Shown: positions 44,801 to 53,329 of the stretch, one piece after another
Layout of the letters: each line of letters opens with the position of its first letter
Position numbering within the stretch: the stretch's first letter is position 1
From: Bacteroidales bacterium
Lineage (GTDB): Bacteria; Bacteroidota; Bacteroidia; Bacteroidales; Lentimicrobiaceae
Assembly (NCBI GenBank): GCA_016705005.1
Contig: JADIZB010000001.1
Coordinates: 1-64,000, forward strand
Direction of reading: 5' to 3'
DNA length: 64,000 bases
Program-made: the position numbers and the translations under genes
The notes under the pieces: generated by a model
The model's input: only the letters and a program-made list of their open reading frames with translations
Database searches by the model: none
What the model was told of the DNA's origin: nothing

Positions 44801-46547
44801 CACGTTAGGAACTACCCTCTTTCATGTGGCTTTATACAATGGAAACGATTGGACAACCGTCCTATCTTATGATAATCCGACCGGTTTTTCCAATCATTTT
44901 GAACCGGTCCATATTAATCTTGATCAATATGCAGGCAGTTCTATTCGAATAGCTTTCGTGTTTGAAGAAAGCAATGGATATGCGCTTTCTATTGATGATG
45001 TAAATATCGGTGCTGCAACCAATTACTGGACGGGAACTGAAAATTCCAATTTCACTGAACCTCTTAACTGGCGCCTTACAGTTCCAGGTGATATGGAACT
45101 GGTACACATATTCAATAGTCCCAACAACCCTGTAATTAATGAAGATTATCATCTTTTTAATGTTTTCATTCATCCGGGTGCCGGGCTGATTTTGGGACCA
45201 CAAGCCAGAGTTGTTATTGATGGGGCATTGTTCAATGAATCCGACCCGGAAGGGTTCTGGTTGCAGGCAAATGAAAATTCACATGCAATGTTGATTTATT
45301 CAGGAGTTGGCCATGCAACGATTGAGCGTTATCTGACCGCAGCAGACGGGAAACTGGGTTGGACATTATTCTCCACCGCTGTCGCCGATCAGCCGATTGT
45401 TCCTGAATTCTTTCCCGGTACTTTTGCTGACAATAATAACCTTCTGAAATGGGATGAGCCAACAGGAAACTGGATCAGTGCATATATAACTGATAATTCA
45501 TGGAATCCGTCTTTCGAAAATAGTTTTATTGGAGGGAAAGGATATATGACTTCATTTTCATCTGAAGGAATCAGAACATTTAAAGGATTCCCCTTTGCCT
45601 GGCATACGAATATCGAAATTCCCAATAGCGGGGATGTTGACAAAGGCTGGAATTTACTGGCAAATCCTTTTCCAGCCAATTATCGGTGGGAACTTTCAGA
45701 TCAGAATATTGGTAAGATTGCTAAAATCTGGGACAATGAAAGTGCTTCATTTGTTGATCTGTATCCTGGTGGCATTATACCCGCACTAACCGGATTCATG
45801 ATACAAACCCAACCTGGTGAATCACTGAATTACCACTTCAGTGAATTTATGAGGACATTTGATGATAGTTATATTCCCGGGCCTGGTACAAGAAGTATAT
45901 TCCTTAGTGTAACAGAAAGTTTAACTTCTACAAAGCAAACCTGCATCATCCGCGAAGGAGAGCCAGGAAGTAATGGATATAACTATTATGAGGATTCCCG
46001 TTTCCTACCGGGATTTGCAGCTCAATTGTATTCGCTTGACGGGGTAGAAAGACTCTCAACCAATACATTGCCGGTATTTACCAGCGGTAATCTTATCCCC
46101 TTGGGTTTTGTTAAAAACGATGCTACTGATTACAGTCTGGAGATTCAGATTCCTGAACTATACCCAGGTATGCTTGTAAATCTTCATGATATAAAAACCG
46201 GGGAAATACATGACCTGGGTGTAAATCCGGTTTATAACTTCACTGCTGATGAAGGCGATGATCCCAATCGTTTCGAATTGTTCTTCGCCACTGTTGGTGT
46301 GGATGAAAATTCAACGCCATCCGATTTTACATGTTATTCTTCAGGAAAAACCATTTATCTGAAATGTACAATGCCAATGAATGGTGCGGTTATTATCAAC
46401 AGTATGACGGGTAAGCAATTGATCCGTACAAAGGTAAACGGAGAAAACCTGGTTACCATTGACGGGACAAAACTTGCTGCAGGAACTTATTTTGTTAGTT
46501 TGTCAGATATAAGCGGGGTCATGACAAAGAAAGTGGTGTTGTATTAA
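41877..46547 (+). CDS. S8 subtilisin-family protease with adhesin-type domains and T9SS sorting domain
   Basis: A 1556-aa secreted protease. It has a signal peptide (to about residue 19, PVMAQ) and a propeptide-like region to about 170. The peptidase S8 domain spans about 175-490 with the full catalytic set: Asp220 in VIVCIEDGGINYTHGD, His254 in HDHGTHVAGTVAA, oxyanion Asn360 in FAAGNND, and Ser430 in GTSMACPHVSGLAALI. After it come a fibronectin-III-like region, two choice-of-anchor/cleaved-adhesin domains (about 615-785 and 880-1045), a fibronectin-III domain between them, and the 'WTGTENSNFTEPLNW ... TIERYLTAADG ... GWTLFS' module. A type A T9SS domain ends the protein (GAVIINSMTGKQLIRT ... 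GVMTKKVVLY). It likely degrades extracellular protein. The sequence Asp-Gly-Gly instead of Asp-Ser/Thr-Gly at the Asp motif is slightly unusual. Confidence 0.95.
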   Translation: MRFLILFLAISLISPVMAQQTYKVKRGERPVINLESVPENAYYKGVIKIKLNDSYTSQMDDNPARIGADGIVRLGIFNIDQLNAQFGVNNFGLPFNSPAFSGKFTERHRAWGFHLWYKLYFDESEDVKALIRAYSALPEVMIAEPEYRKELVNQDKPILYHPEEDSERAVSWTPDDPRYNEQWHYDNTGQQNGTPDADIDLPEAWEITKGNPEVIVCIEDGGINYTHGDIAANMWSGIGYNFVNNTPNVSSHDHGTHVAGTVAAVSNNAVGVAGVAGGAGTGDGIRLMSCQVFTNGGSGGFENAPIWAADNGAAISQNSWQYTSPGNYDQAVLDAIDYFNVNGGGEALVDGGITIFAAGNNDSQSQYYPAFYSGTFSVAGLTNQDKKAWYSNYGDWVEVAAPGGETDNVNARGVLSTLPNNTYGFYQGTSMACPHVSGLAALIVSLAYGQFTPQQVADIIKNTTDNVDAVNPGFEGQLGSGRINAFAALTEAQELMINVDNPLAFSALAGSNVQVNLNWVKNQDNDDVMVAYAPDNVFGDPVQTQTYQVGDVIEGGGTLIYKGPESAFIHSGLTSNTPYYYKAWSLNGVPEYSQGLTTSATTLKEPITVFPYHQGFDAEMFPPANWDNKQLSGTGMWDRQTTGTNPDCLPHTGEAMARYNSNLFASGTSGILVTPPVQFMNDDYETSIWIYRDGNLPTNTDRIEIYANIAPNTGFASLLGTIHRSKELAPVESADGWYQYTFDIPASFHNKLTYLVYKGISDQGNNLFADDISIEIPVTCFPPVDLSIGEILSSSATVSWTGVAPAAAWDLEYGVAGFEPGTGTLLSGLTNPVSDLEGLDQNTAYEVYVRGACETDNTSTWAGPVGFTTICSALAPWDETFETMNSSFDCWQVFRNTAEDGGLNGNNLTPVTEGSWFVCTPDSFEGNGADYIFTGDRSAAILPDATDFNWMISGDLIIPESGKTDLSFWMNFTNDTLGTTLFHVALYNGNDWTTVLSYDNPTGFSNHFEPVHINLDQYAGSSIRIAFVFEESNGYALSIDDVNIGAATNYWTGTENSNFTEPLNWRLTVPGDMELVHIFNSPNNPVINEDYHLFNVFIHPGAGLILGPQARVVIDGALFNESDPEGFWLQANENSHAMLIYSGVGHATIERYLTAADGKLGWTLFSTAVADQPIVPEFFPGTFADNNNLLKWDEPTGNWISAYITDNSWNPSFENSFIGGKGYMTSFSSEGIRTFKGFPFAWHTNIEIPNSGDVDKGWNLLANPFPANYRWELSDQNIGKIAKIWDNESASFVDLYPGGIIPALTGFMIQTQPGESLNYHFSEFMRTFDDSYIPGPGTRSIFLSVTESLTSTKQTCIIREGEPGSNGYNYYEDSRFLPGFAAQLYSLDGVERLSTNTLPVFTSGNLIPLGFVKNDATDYSLEIQIPELYPGMLVNLHDIKTGEIHDLGVNPVYNFTADEGDDPNRFELFFATVGVDENSTPSDFTCYSSGKTIYLKCTMPMNGAVIINSMTGKQLIRTKVNGENLVTIDGTKLAAGTYFVSLSDISGVMTKKVVLY

Positions 46548-46564
46548 AAATAATCCGTCCGGAG

Positions 46565-46605
46565 TATCGGGGCTGTCCTAAAAACGGGTAGCCCCGATAT
46601 TTTTT
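46565..46605. terminator. Rho-independent terminator between convergent genes
   Basis: Stem TATCGGGGCT ... AGCCCCGATA followed by TTTTT on the plus strand, 18 nt after the subtilase stop. It serves the subtilase gene; the opposite strand lacks a T-run, so use by pabA from the other side is possible but not shown. Confidence 0.8.
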
Positions 46606-46620
46606 CATCAAATCGTCTTA

Positions 46621-47190
46621 TCATACCTGAAGCCAGTTCTCAATCAGTTTTCTTCCCATGGGGGTCATTATGGACTCAGGGTGAAACTGAACCCCGGAGA
46701 TCTTAAACTCAACATGTTTCAATCCCATTATTACGCCACGATCATCCACAGCTGTAATGCGGAGGCCGTCCGGCAGGGTTTCCTTTTCAACGGCCCAGCT
46801 ATGATAAAGACCGGCATCAAAACCGGTTTCTATACCTGTAAATAATGAATCAACCGGTTGAGCAGGAGAAACCCTGACCATCTCACCATGCATAATTTCG
46901 CCGGGTTGAAACAACTTTCCACCAAACACATCCGCAATTGCCTGCATTCCCAGACAAACCCCGAAAATTCTTTTGCTTTCGGAGTATTTCCTGATCAGAT
47001 CGCAGGTTATCCCTGCTTCTGAAGGCAAACCGGGTCCGGGAGAGATAACAAATGCATCATAAACCAATGCATCCGGCAAACTAATCTCATCATTCATTTT
47101 TACATGAATGTCATCAGCACCAGCTTCCCTGAACAACTGCAGCAGGTTAAAGGTGAAAGAGTCGTAATTATCGATCAGAAGTATTTTCAT
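46621..47190 (-). CDS. pabA: Aminodeoxychorismate/anthranilate synthase glutamine amidotransferase subunit
   Basis: 189 aa from the ATG at 47190 (MKILLIDNYDSFTFNLLQ), the standard family start; the longer reading from 47295 adds an unrelated, highly basic 35-residue stretch and is rejected. It is a class I glutamine amidotransferase with the catalytic Cys79 in GVCLGMQAIA and the His170/Glu172 pair in VQFHPES, plus the oxyanion-loop ISPGPGLP. It releases ammonia from glutamine for the chorismate-using subunit. TrpG and PabA are hard to tell apart by sequence. The divergent neighbours pabB and pabC argue for para-aminobenzoate (folate) synthesis, though it could also serve tryptophan synthesis. 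Confidence 0.93.
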   Translation of the reverse strand: MKILLIDNYDSFTFNLLQLFREAGADDIHVKMNDEISLPDALVYDAFVISPGPGLPSEAGITCDLIRKYSESKRIFGVCLGMQAIADVFGGKLFQPGEIMHGEMVRVSPAQPVDSLFTGIETGFDAGLYHSWAVEKETLPDGLRITAVDDRGVIMGLKHVEFKISGVQFHPESIMTPMGRKLIENWLQV

Positions 47191-47300
47191 GCCAGGGGTT
47201 GAAGTATTCCTTTTCAGGATTGATTCTCGTTGCGGTTCTTGTTTTTGCAAAGGTAAGGGTTTCGGTTTTTTGTATTTTCGCTGACCGGAAAGCAATATTG

Positions 47301-48277
47301 ATGAATTCTCCTGATTCTGTTTTTGAGAAAATGAATATTATGGGCAGCAGAGGTGTTCCTTTTTTGTTCATGATAGATTTTGCCTGCCTTGAACCGATAG
47401 CGATCCCATTAAATGAAGCTGCTGAGCAGGGAATACTTTTTGATGTCAGAGGGTTCATAAACTATGATTCTGAGCCGACATCCAATATGAAGGCGCTCAT
47501 CTTTGAAAAGTTTCCGGTTGATTTTGCACAATATAGAAAAGCATTTGAAATTGCGATGGAAAGCCTGAGGTTCGGAAACTCCTATCTGCTGAACCTCACT
47601 TTTGCCACCCCTGTCAGGATTAACCGCAGCCTGAAGGAAATATTTATGCTAAGCAAAGCGCCTTACCGAATTCTTTCCGATGACCGTTTTGTAGTATTCT
47701 CGCCGGAATGTTTTATCAGGATTGCCGGAAACACCATTCGTTCGTTCCCCATGAAAGGAACAATTGACGCAGGATTACATGATGCTTCAAATATTTTACT
47801 CTCCGACAGGAAGGAAATGGCTGAGCACAACACCATTGTTGATCTGATCCGGAATGACCTGAGCATGGTTTCCAGTGCAGTAAGGGTAGAAAGGTTCAGG
47901 TATCTCGAAGAAATAAAGACAAATCAGAAGCATTTGCTTCAGGCTAGTTCCGAAATCGCAGGAAAGCTTACTTCAGATTGGCCGTCAAAAATCGGAACCA
48001 TCCTTCAAACCCTGCTCCCGGCAGGTTCAATTTTCAGGGCACCCAAAACCATGACCATTGACATCATCAAAAAGCAGAACCTATAAAGCGTGGATTTTAT
48101 ACCGGCGTTTTTGGTATCTTTGATGGTGAAACGCTTGATTCAGCAGTTATGATAAGATATATTAAGCAGGAAGGTGAAGATTTGTTTTTTCATAGTGGAG
48201 GAGGAATTACCATAAACAGCAATGCCGGTAGTGAATATAACGAGATGATCGACAAAGTATATGTCCCTTTTGTTTGA
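47301..48277 (+). CDS. pabB: Aminodeoxychorismate synthase component I, frameshifted
   Basis: Starts at ATG 47301 (MNSPDSVFEKMNIMG). It is a chorismate-binding-domain protein that makes 4-amino-4-deoxychorismate. The catalytic-Lys motif is present as FPMKGTIDAG, with EMAEHNTIVDLIRNDLS and LLPAGSI further on. As read, translation stops at 48086 after IDIIKKQNL. The standard C-terminus continues in the -1 frame from 48074: AEPIKRGFYTGVFGIFDG, then HSGGGITINSNAGSEYNEMI, to a TGA at 48277. One extra A in the A5 run at 48069-48073 would restore it. Nearby the conserved I-S-G-A-P-K motif reads I-F-R-A-P-K, which would follow from one extra T and one missing G in adjacent runs (48031-48039). The restored gene is about 325 aa and overlaps pabC by 17 bp. 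Confidence 0.88.
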
Positions 48278-48860
48278 AACAATCAGCATACGCGACGGCC
48301 TGGCCGAACACCTGCCATGGCATCAGGACAGGATGGAGGCTTCGATACAGGCATTGTATGGCAAAAGATCAGATTTTAGTCTGGCCGAAATTATCCGGGT
48401 ACCTGCTGAAGCATGTCAGGGTCAGTTTCGTTGCCGGATAGATTATGACACGGTAATCAGTAAAATTGATTTTCAGCCTTATCTGCTTAAGGAAATTAAT
48501 ACACTGAAAATGATTGATGATAATGAGATCGACTATTCATACAAATACAATAACCGTGACCGGATTGATGAACTTTTCGGGAACCGTGGCAGTGCTGACG
48601 ATATACTGATTGTAAAAAACGGATTCATCACAGATTCTTCAACAGCTAACATAATCTTTAATGATGGCAGACGCTGGCTGACACCATCAATGCCCCTGCT
48701 TGAAGGTACCTGCAGGGCCCGGTTGCTTGATCTCGGCATCATCTATGAAGCCAGAATTAAAAACACCGATCTGCATCTTTATAAAGAAGCCCGACTGATC
48801 AATGCCATGCGAAATCCCGAATATTCCGCAACAATCCCAGTCGGCAATATCTACTACTGA
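48261..48860 (+). CDS. pabC: Aminotransferase class IV (aminodeoxychorismate lyase-like)
   Basis: A 199-aa PLP-enzyme of fold type IV, overlapping the end of the restored pabB by 17 bp (translational coupling is likely). It has 'LFETISIRDGLAEHLPWHQDRM' at the start, the predicted PLP-binding Lys in SYKYNNRDRIDELF, the phosphate-binding region 'DILIVKNGFITDSSTANIIF', and 'WLTPSMPLLEGTCRARLL'. In this setting it should cleave aminodeoxychorismate to p-aminobenzoate and pyruvate, completing the PABA branch of folate synthesis with pabA and pabB. Branched-chain aminotransferases are longer and less likely. Members in Bacteroidota are usually about this short. Confidence 0.87.
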   Translation: MSLLFETISIRDGLAEHLPWHQDRMEASIQALYGKRSDFSLAEIIRVPAEACQGQFRCRIDYDTVISKIDFQPYLLKEINTLKMIDDNEIDYSYKYNNRDRIDELFGNRGSADDILIVKNGFITDSSTANIIFNDGRRWLTPSMPLLEGTCRARLLDLGIIYEARIKNTDLHLYKEARLINAMRNPEYSATIPVGNIYY

Positions 48861-49162
48861 CCGCAATTGCCAGACAACCTCCTGGCCTGGGTTACTAAAA
48901 TCTGAAAGCAGTCCCTGCCCTGAATCCCTTCATTGGATTCATCAACACAGGTATATAAGGGCCTGCTCCGGTCTGCATCTGCATTTCCGGGTTCAAATCA
49001 ACCACTTAACGGAGGTCCTGAAAAAAAATGTGTCCGGATAGATTACACATTGGAAAATGTGTCATTAACTATTGTTCCTCTGCATCCGGCTGAAGCAAAC
49101 TTTTAAACCAGATTCCGGTATTCAGAAAGAGCCATTTCAGTATTTCAAAAAAAATCAAAATC
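48861..49162. other. Intergenic region after pabC
   Basis: About 300 bases; no gene, tRNA or clear terminator recognised. Confidence 0.4.
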
Positions 49163-49393
49163 ATGAAAAGAAAACTTCAACTCCTGGTCTTCATATTATC
49201 TGTTGGCAGTCTTACCCTTAATGCCCAGTCGCCACCTTTGTATCAGTCGGCTCCCGAAGCAGAAAATACAGGACCTGTTGGCGGCAATGCCCCTCTTGGA
49301 AGCAGTCTGACAATGTTTCTTGTCCTGGGTGCGGCCTATGGATTGACAAAAGCTTATAAACCCGGCGAAGAAGTTGAAGAAACGGAAGACTAG
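49163..49393 (+). CDS. Small exported protein with GGG/GSS-helix C-terminus (copy D)
   Basis: A 76-aa protein: a signal peptide (MKRKLQLLVFILSVGSLTL...NAQ), a short spacer, then GPVGGNAPLGSSLTMFLVLG with one helix, AAYGLTKAYK, and an acidic tail. Motif order and spacing match copy E, 500 bp downstream on the same strand (GPLGGTAPIGGG), and copy C at 14342 (GPVGGSAALGGG). In contrast to copies A-C it has no large secreted neighbour in an evident operon. The end resembles Bacteroidota PID-CTERM-type sorting signals; function unknown. Confidence 0.75.
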   Translation: MKRKLQLLVFILSVGSLTLNAQSPPLYQSAPEAENTGPVGGNAPLGSSLTMFLVLGAAYGLTKAYKPGEEVEETED

Positions 49394-49909
49394 AGCGAAC
49401 ATATTCAACATCCTTCAGAAGAGGGAGCAAATGAATTACATTTCCCGGAAACCGGAAGCTGCATCATAAAAAACAGCCTCCGGCTTCTCTTTTCAGCCCC
49501 ACTATAACAGAAATTTTCTATTCCGGATGGTGTTCCGGCAGCCTCCTGTTGCTTCACCAACTTCCCTGAATAAGCCATTCACACACCAACATTTCAGTAT
49601 CCCGTCACATTGAGATAACAAGTTAAATGAAAATTATTTTACACTTTTTTCCATCTTACGATAGGATTCAGGATCAATATAAAAAATTATTAACTTTTTC
49701 AACAAATGTCAGTTACTTTTTTACACATTACAGATAAATACAAGTCAGTCATGAGAAAGAATAATAACGGAATGGCAATAAGATTTTAACCACTCCGAAA
49801 TTCAGAGCATAAAGTCAGCGTCGGATAATGGGTGAAAGACTGATTCAACAACCAAAGAGAGGCAATTTAAACTGCTCATTGTAAAATTAATATACAGCAC
49901 ACTCCTGTC
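49394..49909. other. Intergenic region between two small GGG-helix genes
   Basis: About 515 bases without a gene. A possible terminator for copy D: an imperfect stem (ccggaa-gctg ... cagc-ctccgg) followed by cttctctttt at about 49452-49492. The rest is AT-rich with nothing recognised. Confidence 0.45.
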
Positions 49910-50125
49910 ATGAAAAAGCTCATATTCATCCTGATTCTTTTACTCGCAGTAGGTAGGCTTACAATAATTGCACAGCCTGTACCTGAAGATAATTACGTTG
50001 CCGATGAAAGAGGTTACGGCCCTTTGGGTGGAACCGCACCCATTGGCGGTGGAATAACCCTTCTTATCGGGCTGGCAGCTGCGTACGGGATAAAAAAGCA
50101 TCAGCTGAATATTTACAGAGACTAG
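49910..50125 (+). CDS. Small exported protein with GGG-helix C-terminus (copy E)
   Basis: A 71-aa protein: a signal peptide (MKKLIFILILLLAVGRLTII...AQ), a charged spacer, then GPLGGTAPIGGGITLLIGLA with one helix and a YGIKKHQ basic end. It is the clearest example of the family motif GP-[VL]-GG-x-A-P-[LI]-GGG-helix-YG-x-K-K in the window. A terminator hairpin lies about 105 nt downstream (50230-50258). Function unknown; likely anchored in, or processed at, the cytoplasmic or outer membrane. Confidence 0.78.
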   Translation: MKKLIFILILLLAVGRLTIIAQPVPEDNYVADERGYGPLGGTAPIGGGITLLIGLAAAYGIKKHQLNIYRD

Positions 50126-50229
50126 ATCTCCGAAGGATAAATCAGGATTTGGCATTAACACGATGGCATAATATTCCCACCTGACCATAGAATTTACTAT
50201 CCTCTTTTATTAACTGTTCTGAAATAAGC

Positions 50230-50258
50230 AATCCGGCTATGACCGGATTTTCTGTTTT
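50230..50258 (+). terminator. Probable terminator after small protein copy E
   Basis: Stem AATCCGG ... CCGGATT (loop CTATGA) followed by TTCTGTTTT on the plus strand. Confidence 0.55.
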
Positions 50259-50336
50259 AAGACAACAAACTGTTGGATTTGTTCTATAAGCCATTAAACA
50301 CGACAGAAGGAAATAATAAGGTTATTAAAAAAAAAC

Positions 50337-50344
50337 TAATTTTG
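50337..50344 (+). promoter_or_regulatory. Possible -7 promoter element of ridA (TAATTTTG)
   Basis: TAATTTTG matches the Bacteroidota TAnnTTTG consensus and lies 55 nt upstream of the ridA ATG. No clear -33 TTTG partner. Confidence 0.4.
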
Positions 50345-50399
50345 AGGGTTGTTTTCCAAAATCAGCACATAAAATTAAACATCAAAATAAACTTTTAAA

Positions 50400-50777
50400 A
50401 TGAAAAAAGTAATCTTTACAGAGCATGCACCAAAAGCAATCGGACCTTATAGTCAGGCAATAGAGACACAAGGGATGCTGTTTATTTCAGGCCAGGTGCC
50501 AATTGATCCTGCAACAGGAAAAATAGTTGAAGGTGGAATCAGGGAGCAGACCGAACAGGTGATGAAGAATATTGGGGCCATTCTGAAAGCAGCTGGTTAT
50601 GAATACGCTGATGTTATCAAATCAACCTGCCTCTTGAGCGATATGGCTAATTTTGCTGATATGAATGAAGTCTACGGACGCTACTACACTGAAAATCCTC
50701 CGGCACGAGCTGCCTATGGGGTTGTTCGTTTGCCTCTGGGGGCTTTGATTGAAATTGAGACCATTGCAGCCAAATAG
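50400..50777 (+). CDS. ridA: RidA family reactive-intermediate deaminase
   Basis: A 125-aa protein of normal length for RidA/YjgF (2-iminobutanoate/2-iminopropanoate deaminase), a small cytoplasmic trimer. It removes reactive enamine/imine intermediates made by PLP enzymes such as threonine dehydratase. Diagnostic features are the start 'APKAIGPYSQAI', 'LFISGQVPIDPATGKIV', the key Arg103 in 'PPARAAYGVVRLP', and the C-terminal LGALIEIETIAAK with Glu120. The Arg that binds the substrate carboxylate is present, so it is probably active. It has its own promoter candidate and stands alone. Confidence 0.96.
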   Translation: MKKVIFTEHAPKAIGPYSQAIETQGMLFISGQVPIDPATGKIVEGGIREQTEQVMKNIGAILKAAGYEYADVIKSTCLLSDMANFADMNEVYGRYYTENPPARAAYGVVRLPLGALIEIETIAAK

Positions 50778-51166
50778 AGAAAAGTGAAGTAAGTGAAGAA
50801 TATAGACTGAACAGGCTGATAAAGTGAACTGCCAAATGAGTACTCATGAAATAGTCCACTGTAATGAAAGATAGTATACTGAAGAATCAGGATATTTTCC
50901 TCCGATTCCGCAAAAGTCATGATTGATAATCATCATGAAATAATTCTGAGACTTGCCTTCTCAGTAATAACTTCGAACGAATTGCCTGACGGCAAAAAAC
51001 AAGTTTAAAGAGCAGACCTGCACCATAAAAATAAACCTGCTGAAAACACAATCATTATTTTAGCACGATTGACGTGCAAATGAATTCAATTGACAATTGA
51101 TGTCAGGTAGTCAGATGACAGCAAATTCACTTTTCCTCATCATTTTCTTAACATAATCATTTGAAT
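50778..51166. other. Intergenic region between ridA and the S46 peptidase gene
   Basis: About 390 bases with no gene. The in-frame TTG at 51161 ahead of the peptidase ATG (51167) adds only two residues and is not needed. No clear promoter was recognised. Confidence 0.4.
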
Positions 51167-53329
51167 ATGAAAAAATTAACTTCAATAATTTTTGTCTTCT
51201 TCTATTTATTAAAGTTCGGTTTCGCCGGTGAAGGAATGTGGATCCCGATGTTGCTCGAACAACTCAATGAACCGGAGATGAAAAGCATGGGGATGAGAAT
51301 CAGTGCTGAAGATATTTATAGCATCAACAAATCAAGTCTGAAAGATGCCATTCTGCTTTTCGGAAGGGGGTGCACGGCTGAAATTATTTCTGATGAGGGG
51401 CTGATTCTGACCAACCACCACTGCGGATACGGCCAGATCCAAAAGCACAGTTCGCTGGAAAACGATTATCTCACCACCGGATTCTGGGCAATGGAAAGGT
51501 CGCAGGAGTTACCCAATCCCGGCCTCAGTGTTACCTTGCTTGTCCGGATGGAAGATGTTACAAAACAAATACTGGAAGGCGTAACAGCTGAAATGACGGA
51601 ACAAGCCAGATCTGAAAAAATAAAGGCAAACACCGGGAAAGTGGAAAAAGCCGCCAGTGAAGGAACCGGCTATGCTGCAAAAGTCAAGGCTTTTTACTAT
51701 GGAAATGAGTATTACCTTTTTATTACACAGACCTTTAATGATGTAAGGCTGGTTGGTGCCCCACCATCAAACATCGGCAAATTCGGGGGCGATACCGACA
51801 ACTGGATGTGGCCAAGACATACCGGAGATTTTTCGATGTTCCGGATTTATGTTAATAAAAACAATGAACCTGCCGAGTATTCCCCCGATAATGTGCCTTA
51901 TAAACCAAAAAGTCATTTGCCGATCTCGCTGAAAGGGGTTGAAAAAGGTGATTTTACTTTTGTATTTGGATACCCGGGCAGCACGCAGGAGTATCTTCCT
52001 TCTTTTGCAATAGATATGATCACCGGGGTTGAAAATCCACCGGCCATACGCCTGCGCGAAAAAAGACTTGGTATTTTTGACAGTTACATGAAGCAAAGCG
52101 ATCTGGTCAGGATTCAGTATTCGGACAAGTATGCCGGTGTTGCCAATTACTGGAAAAAGATGATCGGGGAAAACAGAGGCATCCGGAAACTCGATGCAAT
52201 AGAGAAAAAACAGGAACTCGAACGCAGGTTCTCAGCCTGGGCTATGGCGGATGCGACCCGATCGGAGAGATACGGACAATTGTTGCCCCGGTTTGAGAAG
52301 CTCTATAATCAATTAAAACCTATCAGTGAAACAGAAACTTACCTGATTGAAGGCGGACTAGGCATCGAGGCATTACGGTATGCATATGGTTTCAGACAAC
52401 TTGTCGCCAAAAGCAGTGACAAAAACACGCCGGATGACGAGATTGGCAAAATTGTCGGTCAATTAACTGCAAGTTCTGCAAATTTTTTCAGGAATTATAA
52501 TCAATCCGTTGATCGGGATGTATTTGCCAGCCTTATGGCCGACTGGATTGAGCACCAGGAACAATCGAAGATTCCTTCCGCCATTGTTCAGGGTGCCATT
52601 GTATACAACAATGATTATGAAACCTGGGCAAACAAACTTTATACAGAAAGTATTTTTACAGATTCAACCCGGGTAAAAAAACTGCTTGACAGATATTCGG
52701 TCAGGAAGTTTAAGAAAATTGAGGCTGACCCAATGTTTCAGCTGGCCCTTTCGGTTTATGATCACTACTTTAGTCAGATTCAGCCGGAGTCGCAGATGAT
52801 CAGTTCGGAACTCGACAGTCTTCAGCGGGTATACATGCAGGGGTTGATGGAGTTTCAGACTGATAAAAGGTTTTATCCGGATGCCAATTCAACCCTCAGG
52901 GTAACTTATGGTAAGGTTGATGATTATTATCCCCGCGATGCTGTCTATTACAAATATTACACTACCCTGGAAGGAATCATGGAGAAAGAAGATCCCGCAA
53001 TATATGATTATGTGGTAGAACCCCGTTTAAAACAACTCTACGCAGAAAAAGATTACGGCCATTACGGGGCAAAGGATGGCACCATGCGGATTGCCTTTAT
53101 TGGCAGCAACCATACTACAGGGGGCAATTCAGGAAGTCCGGTACTGAACGCCGACGGGCAACTGGTTGGTGTTAATTTCGACCGCAACTGGGAAGGCACC
53201 ATGAGCGACCTGATGTATGATCCGGATCAATGCCGCAACATCAGCCTTGATATCCGTTACTGCCTCTTTATCATCGATAAATTTGCCGGAGCCGGACACC
53301 TGGTGAAGGAGATGACTATTGTGGATTAG
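51167..53329 (+). CDS. S46 family dipeptidyl peptidase, DPP11-like (Asp/Glu-specific predicted)
   Basis: 720 aa from the ATG at 51167, with a signal peptide (to about residue 20, KFGFA), matching the length of Porphyromonas DPP11. The catalytic triad regions are visible: His85 in LILTNHHCGYGQIQ, an Asp in the PRHTGDFSMFRIY region, and Ser655 in GGNSGSPVLNADGQ. The S1 residue, 18 positions after the Ser, is Arg673 in VGVNFDRNWEGTMSD. DPP7-type enzymes have Gly there (hydrophobic P1), while Arg defines DPP11, which removes dipeptides after Asp or Glu. It likely acts in the periplasm on peptides released by extracellular proteases such as the S8 enzyme at 41877. Specificity is inferred from this residue, not shown. 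Confidence 0.94.
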   Translation: MKKLTSIIFVFFYLLKFGFAGEGMWIPMLLEQLNEPEMKSMGMRISAEDIYSINKSSLKDAILLFGRGCTAEIISDEGLILTNHHCGYGQIQKHSSLENDYLTTGFWAMERSQELPNPGLSVTLLVRMEDVTKQILEGVTAEMTEQARSEKIKANTGKVEKAASEGTGYAAKVKAFYYGNEYYLFITQTFNDVRLVGAPPSNIGKFGGDTDNWMWPRHTGDFSMFRIYVNKNNEPAEYSPDNVPYKPKSHLPISLKGVEKGDFTFVFGYPGSTQEYLPSFAIDMITGVENPPAIRLREKRLGIFDSYMKQSDLVRIQYSDKYAGVANYWKKMIGENRGIRKLDAIEKKQELERRFSAWAMADATRSERYGQLLPRFEKLYNQLKPISETETYLIEGGLGIEALRYAYGFRQLVAKSSDKNTPDDEIGKIVGQLTASSANFFRNYNQSVDRDVFASLMADWIEHQEQSKIPSAIVQGAIVYNNDYETWANKLYTESIFTDSTRVKKLLDRYSVRKFKKIEADPMFQLALSVYDHYFSQIQPESQMISSELDSLQRVYMQGLMEFQTDKRFYPDANSTLRVTYGKVDDYYPRDAVYYKYYTTLEGIMEKEDPAIYDYVVEPRLKQLYAEKDYGHYGAKDGTMRIAFIGSNHTTGGNSGSPVLNADGQLVGVNFDRNWEGTMSDLMYDPDQCRNISLDIRYCLFIIDKFAGAGHLVKEMTIVD

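Noticed and set aside
47191..47295. Upstream start for pabA
   Set aside because: The added residues are unlike the family, and the region overlaps the divergent pabB leader; MKILLIDNYDSF is the standard start.
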